Shown in pieces: positions 63,391 to 64,000 of a DNA stretch of 64,000 nucleotides. The stretch is taken from assembly GCF_002776525.5 (NCBI RefSeq), contig NC_045434.1, positions 111,159,081 through 111,223,080 of the forward strand, written 5' to 3'. The stretch comes from Piliocolobus tephrosceles (taxonomy: Eukaryota; Chordata; Mammalia; Primates; Cercopithecidae). Under the pieces are notes generated by a model that did not search any database, was not told the DNA's origin, and saw only the letters and a program-made list of their open reading frames with translations. A program made the position numbers and the translations under genes. Positions within the stretch are counted from its first letter, which is position 1. Each line of letters starts with the position of its first letter.

Positions 63391-63686
63391 TTTTTTTTTT
63401 TTTTTGAGACGAGTCTCACTCTGTCACCCAGGCTGGAGTACAATGGTGTGATCTTAACTCACTGCAACCTCTGCCTCCCAGGTTCAAGTGATTCTCTTGC
63501 CTCAGCCTCCCAAGTAGCTGGGATTACAGGCGCCTGCCACCATACCTTGCTAATTTTTGTATTTTTAGTAGAGACAGGGTTCCACCACGTTGGCCAAGCT
63601 GGTCTCGAATTCCTGACTTCAGGTGATCTGCCCACCTCGTCCTCCCAAAGTGCTGGGATTATAGGCATGAGCCACTGCGCCCGGCC
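63391..63686 (-). mobile_element. AluS-like, antisense
   Basis: Complete antisense Alu. TCACAAGAC before the T run (63382-63390) and CCACAAGAC after (63692-63700) are the target duplication. It is inverted relative to the Alu at 62.8 kb. Confidence 0.94.
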
Positions 63687-63772
63687 TAAAACCACAAGAC
63701 TTTTTTTAAAAAAAGACTAAGATGATGGGAGTATCCTAACTTCTCGCCTGATTATATAAAAAACATGGCATC

Positions 63773-63810
63773 AAATATGAAGAATGATAACAAATATGAA
63801 GAATGATAAC
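63773..63810. repeat. 19-base tandem duplication
   Basis: AAATATGAAGAATGATAAC occurs twice in perfect tandem (63773-63791, 63792-63810). Confidence 0.97.
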
Positions 63811-64000
63811 CTATGTTGAGCAATGAATGTTTAGTAATCCTCAAGTTTTAGGATCTAAATAACGCAATAATAAAGACATGCAAAAAGAGAAAAATGAAAA
63901 TATAATTGTATTTGGATTCCTTGGCACTTTATTAACTAGCTAATTTTCAAAAGAGACAAAATAGGGAAAATTAAACCGTAAATGAAAAAGAAAAGCAATT
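63811..64000. other. Unassigned AT-rich sequence at window end
   Basis: No gene or repeat recognised; A-rich. Confidence 0.5.

Noticed and set aside
63011..63451. Open frames of 96-146 codons through the second GGAA/GAAA array
   Set aside because: Same cause: simple-sequence DNA with an N gap, plus Alu flanks.

Overview
The window is nuclear DNA from an Old World monkey (macaque/baboon-type catarrhine). It is packed with primate Alu elements. Three antisense Alu copies (near 15.2, 45.3 and 47.8 kb) carry the variants I associate with the cercopithecoid AluYR group: GGCCGGATCTCAGCTC, GGGTTTACGCCATT, CACCTCGCCC and GGCTTGAGCC or GGTTTGAGCC. L1, MaLR LTR, MIR and MER5-type remnants complete a normal primate repeat landscape. 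Two runs of N (400 and 10 bases) are assembly gaps.

Only one protein-coding gene is supported: the 5' half of AHCYL1 (IRBIT, S-adenosylhomocysteine hydrolase-like 1), on the minus strand. Five coding exons can be placed to the base: exon 1 29471-29590, exon 2 3979-4090, exon 3 1768-1911, exon 4 662-762 and exon 5 120-222. All have AG acceptors (where applicable), GT donors and a continuous reading frame. Together they encode residues 1-193 plus the first base of codon 194, of a protein that is about 530 residues in known mammals. The rest lies beyond the left edge. Intron 1 is about 25.4 kb.

Layout: 1-4.1 kb, exons 5 to 2 and short introns; 4.1-29.5 kb, intron 1 with about ten Alu copies or fragments; about 29.25-30.14 kb, a CpG-island promoter with exon 1, a consensus CRE and a CTCF-like palindrome; 30.1-40.6 kb, mostly unique intergenic DNA with ancient SINE/LINE traces; 40.6-52.1 kb, an L1 graveyard (one plus-strand L1, then minus-strand L1s) interrupted by LTRs and Alus; 52.1-64 kb, mixed MIR/LTR/L1/Alu nests and two large GAAA/GGAA microsatellites grown from Alu tails, both containing the assembly gaps.

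From human gene order as I remember it, the DNA to the right of the promoter should be the CSF1-AHCYL1 intergenic interval. No CSF1 exon is visible here. I found no convincing undescribed gene or system. The points most worth a second look are the exon architecture of the IRBIT regulatory N-terminus, the ATG-free leader, the promoter motifs, the two gap-containing microsatellites and several datable repeat nests.
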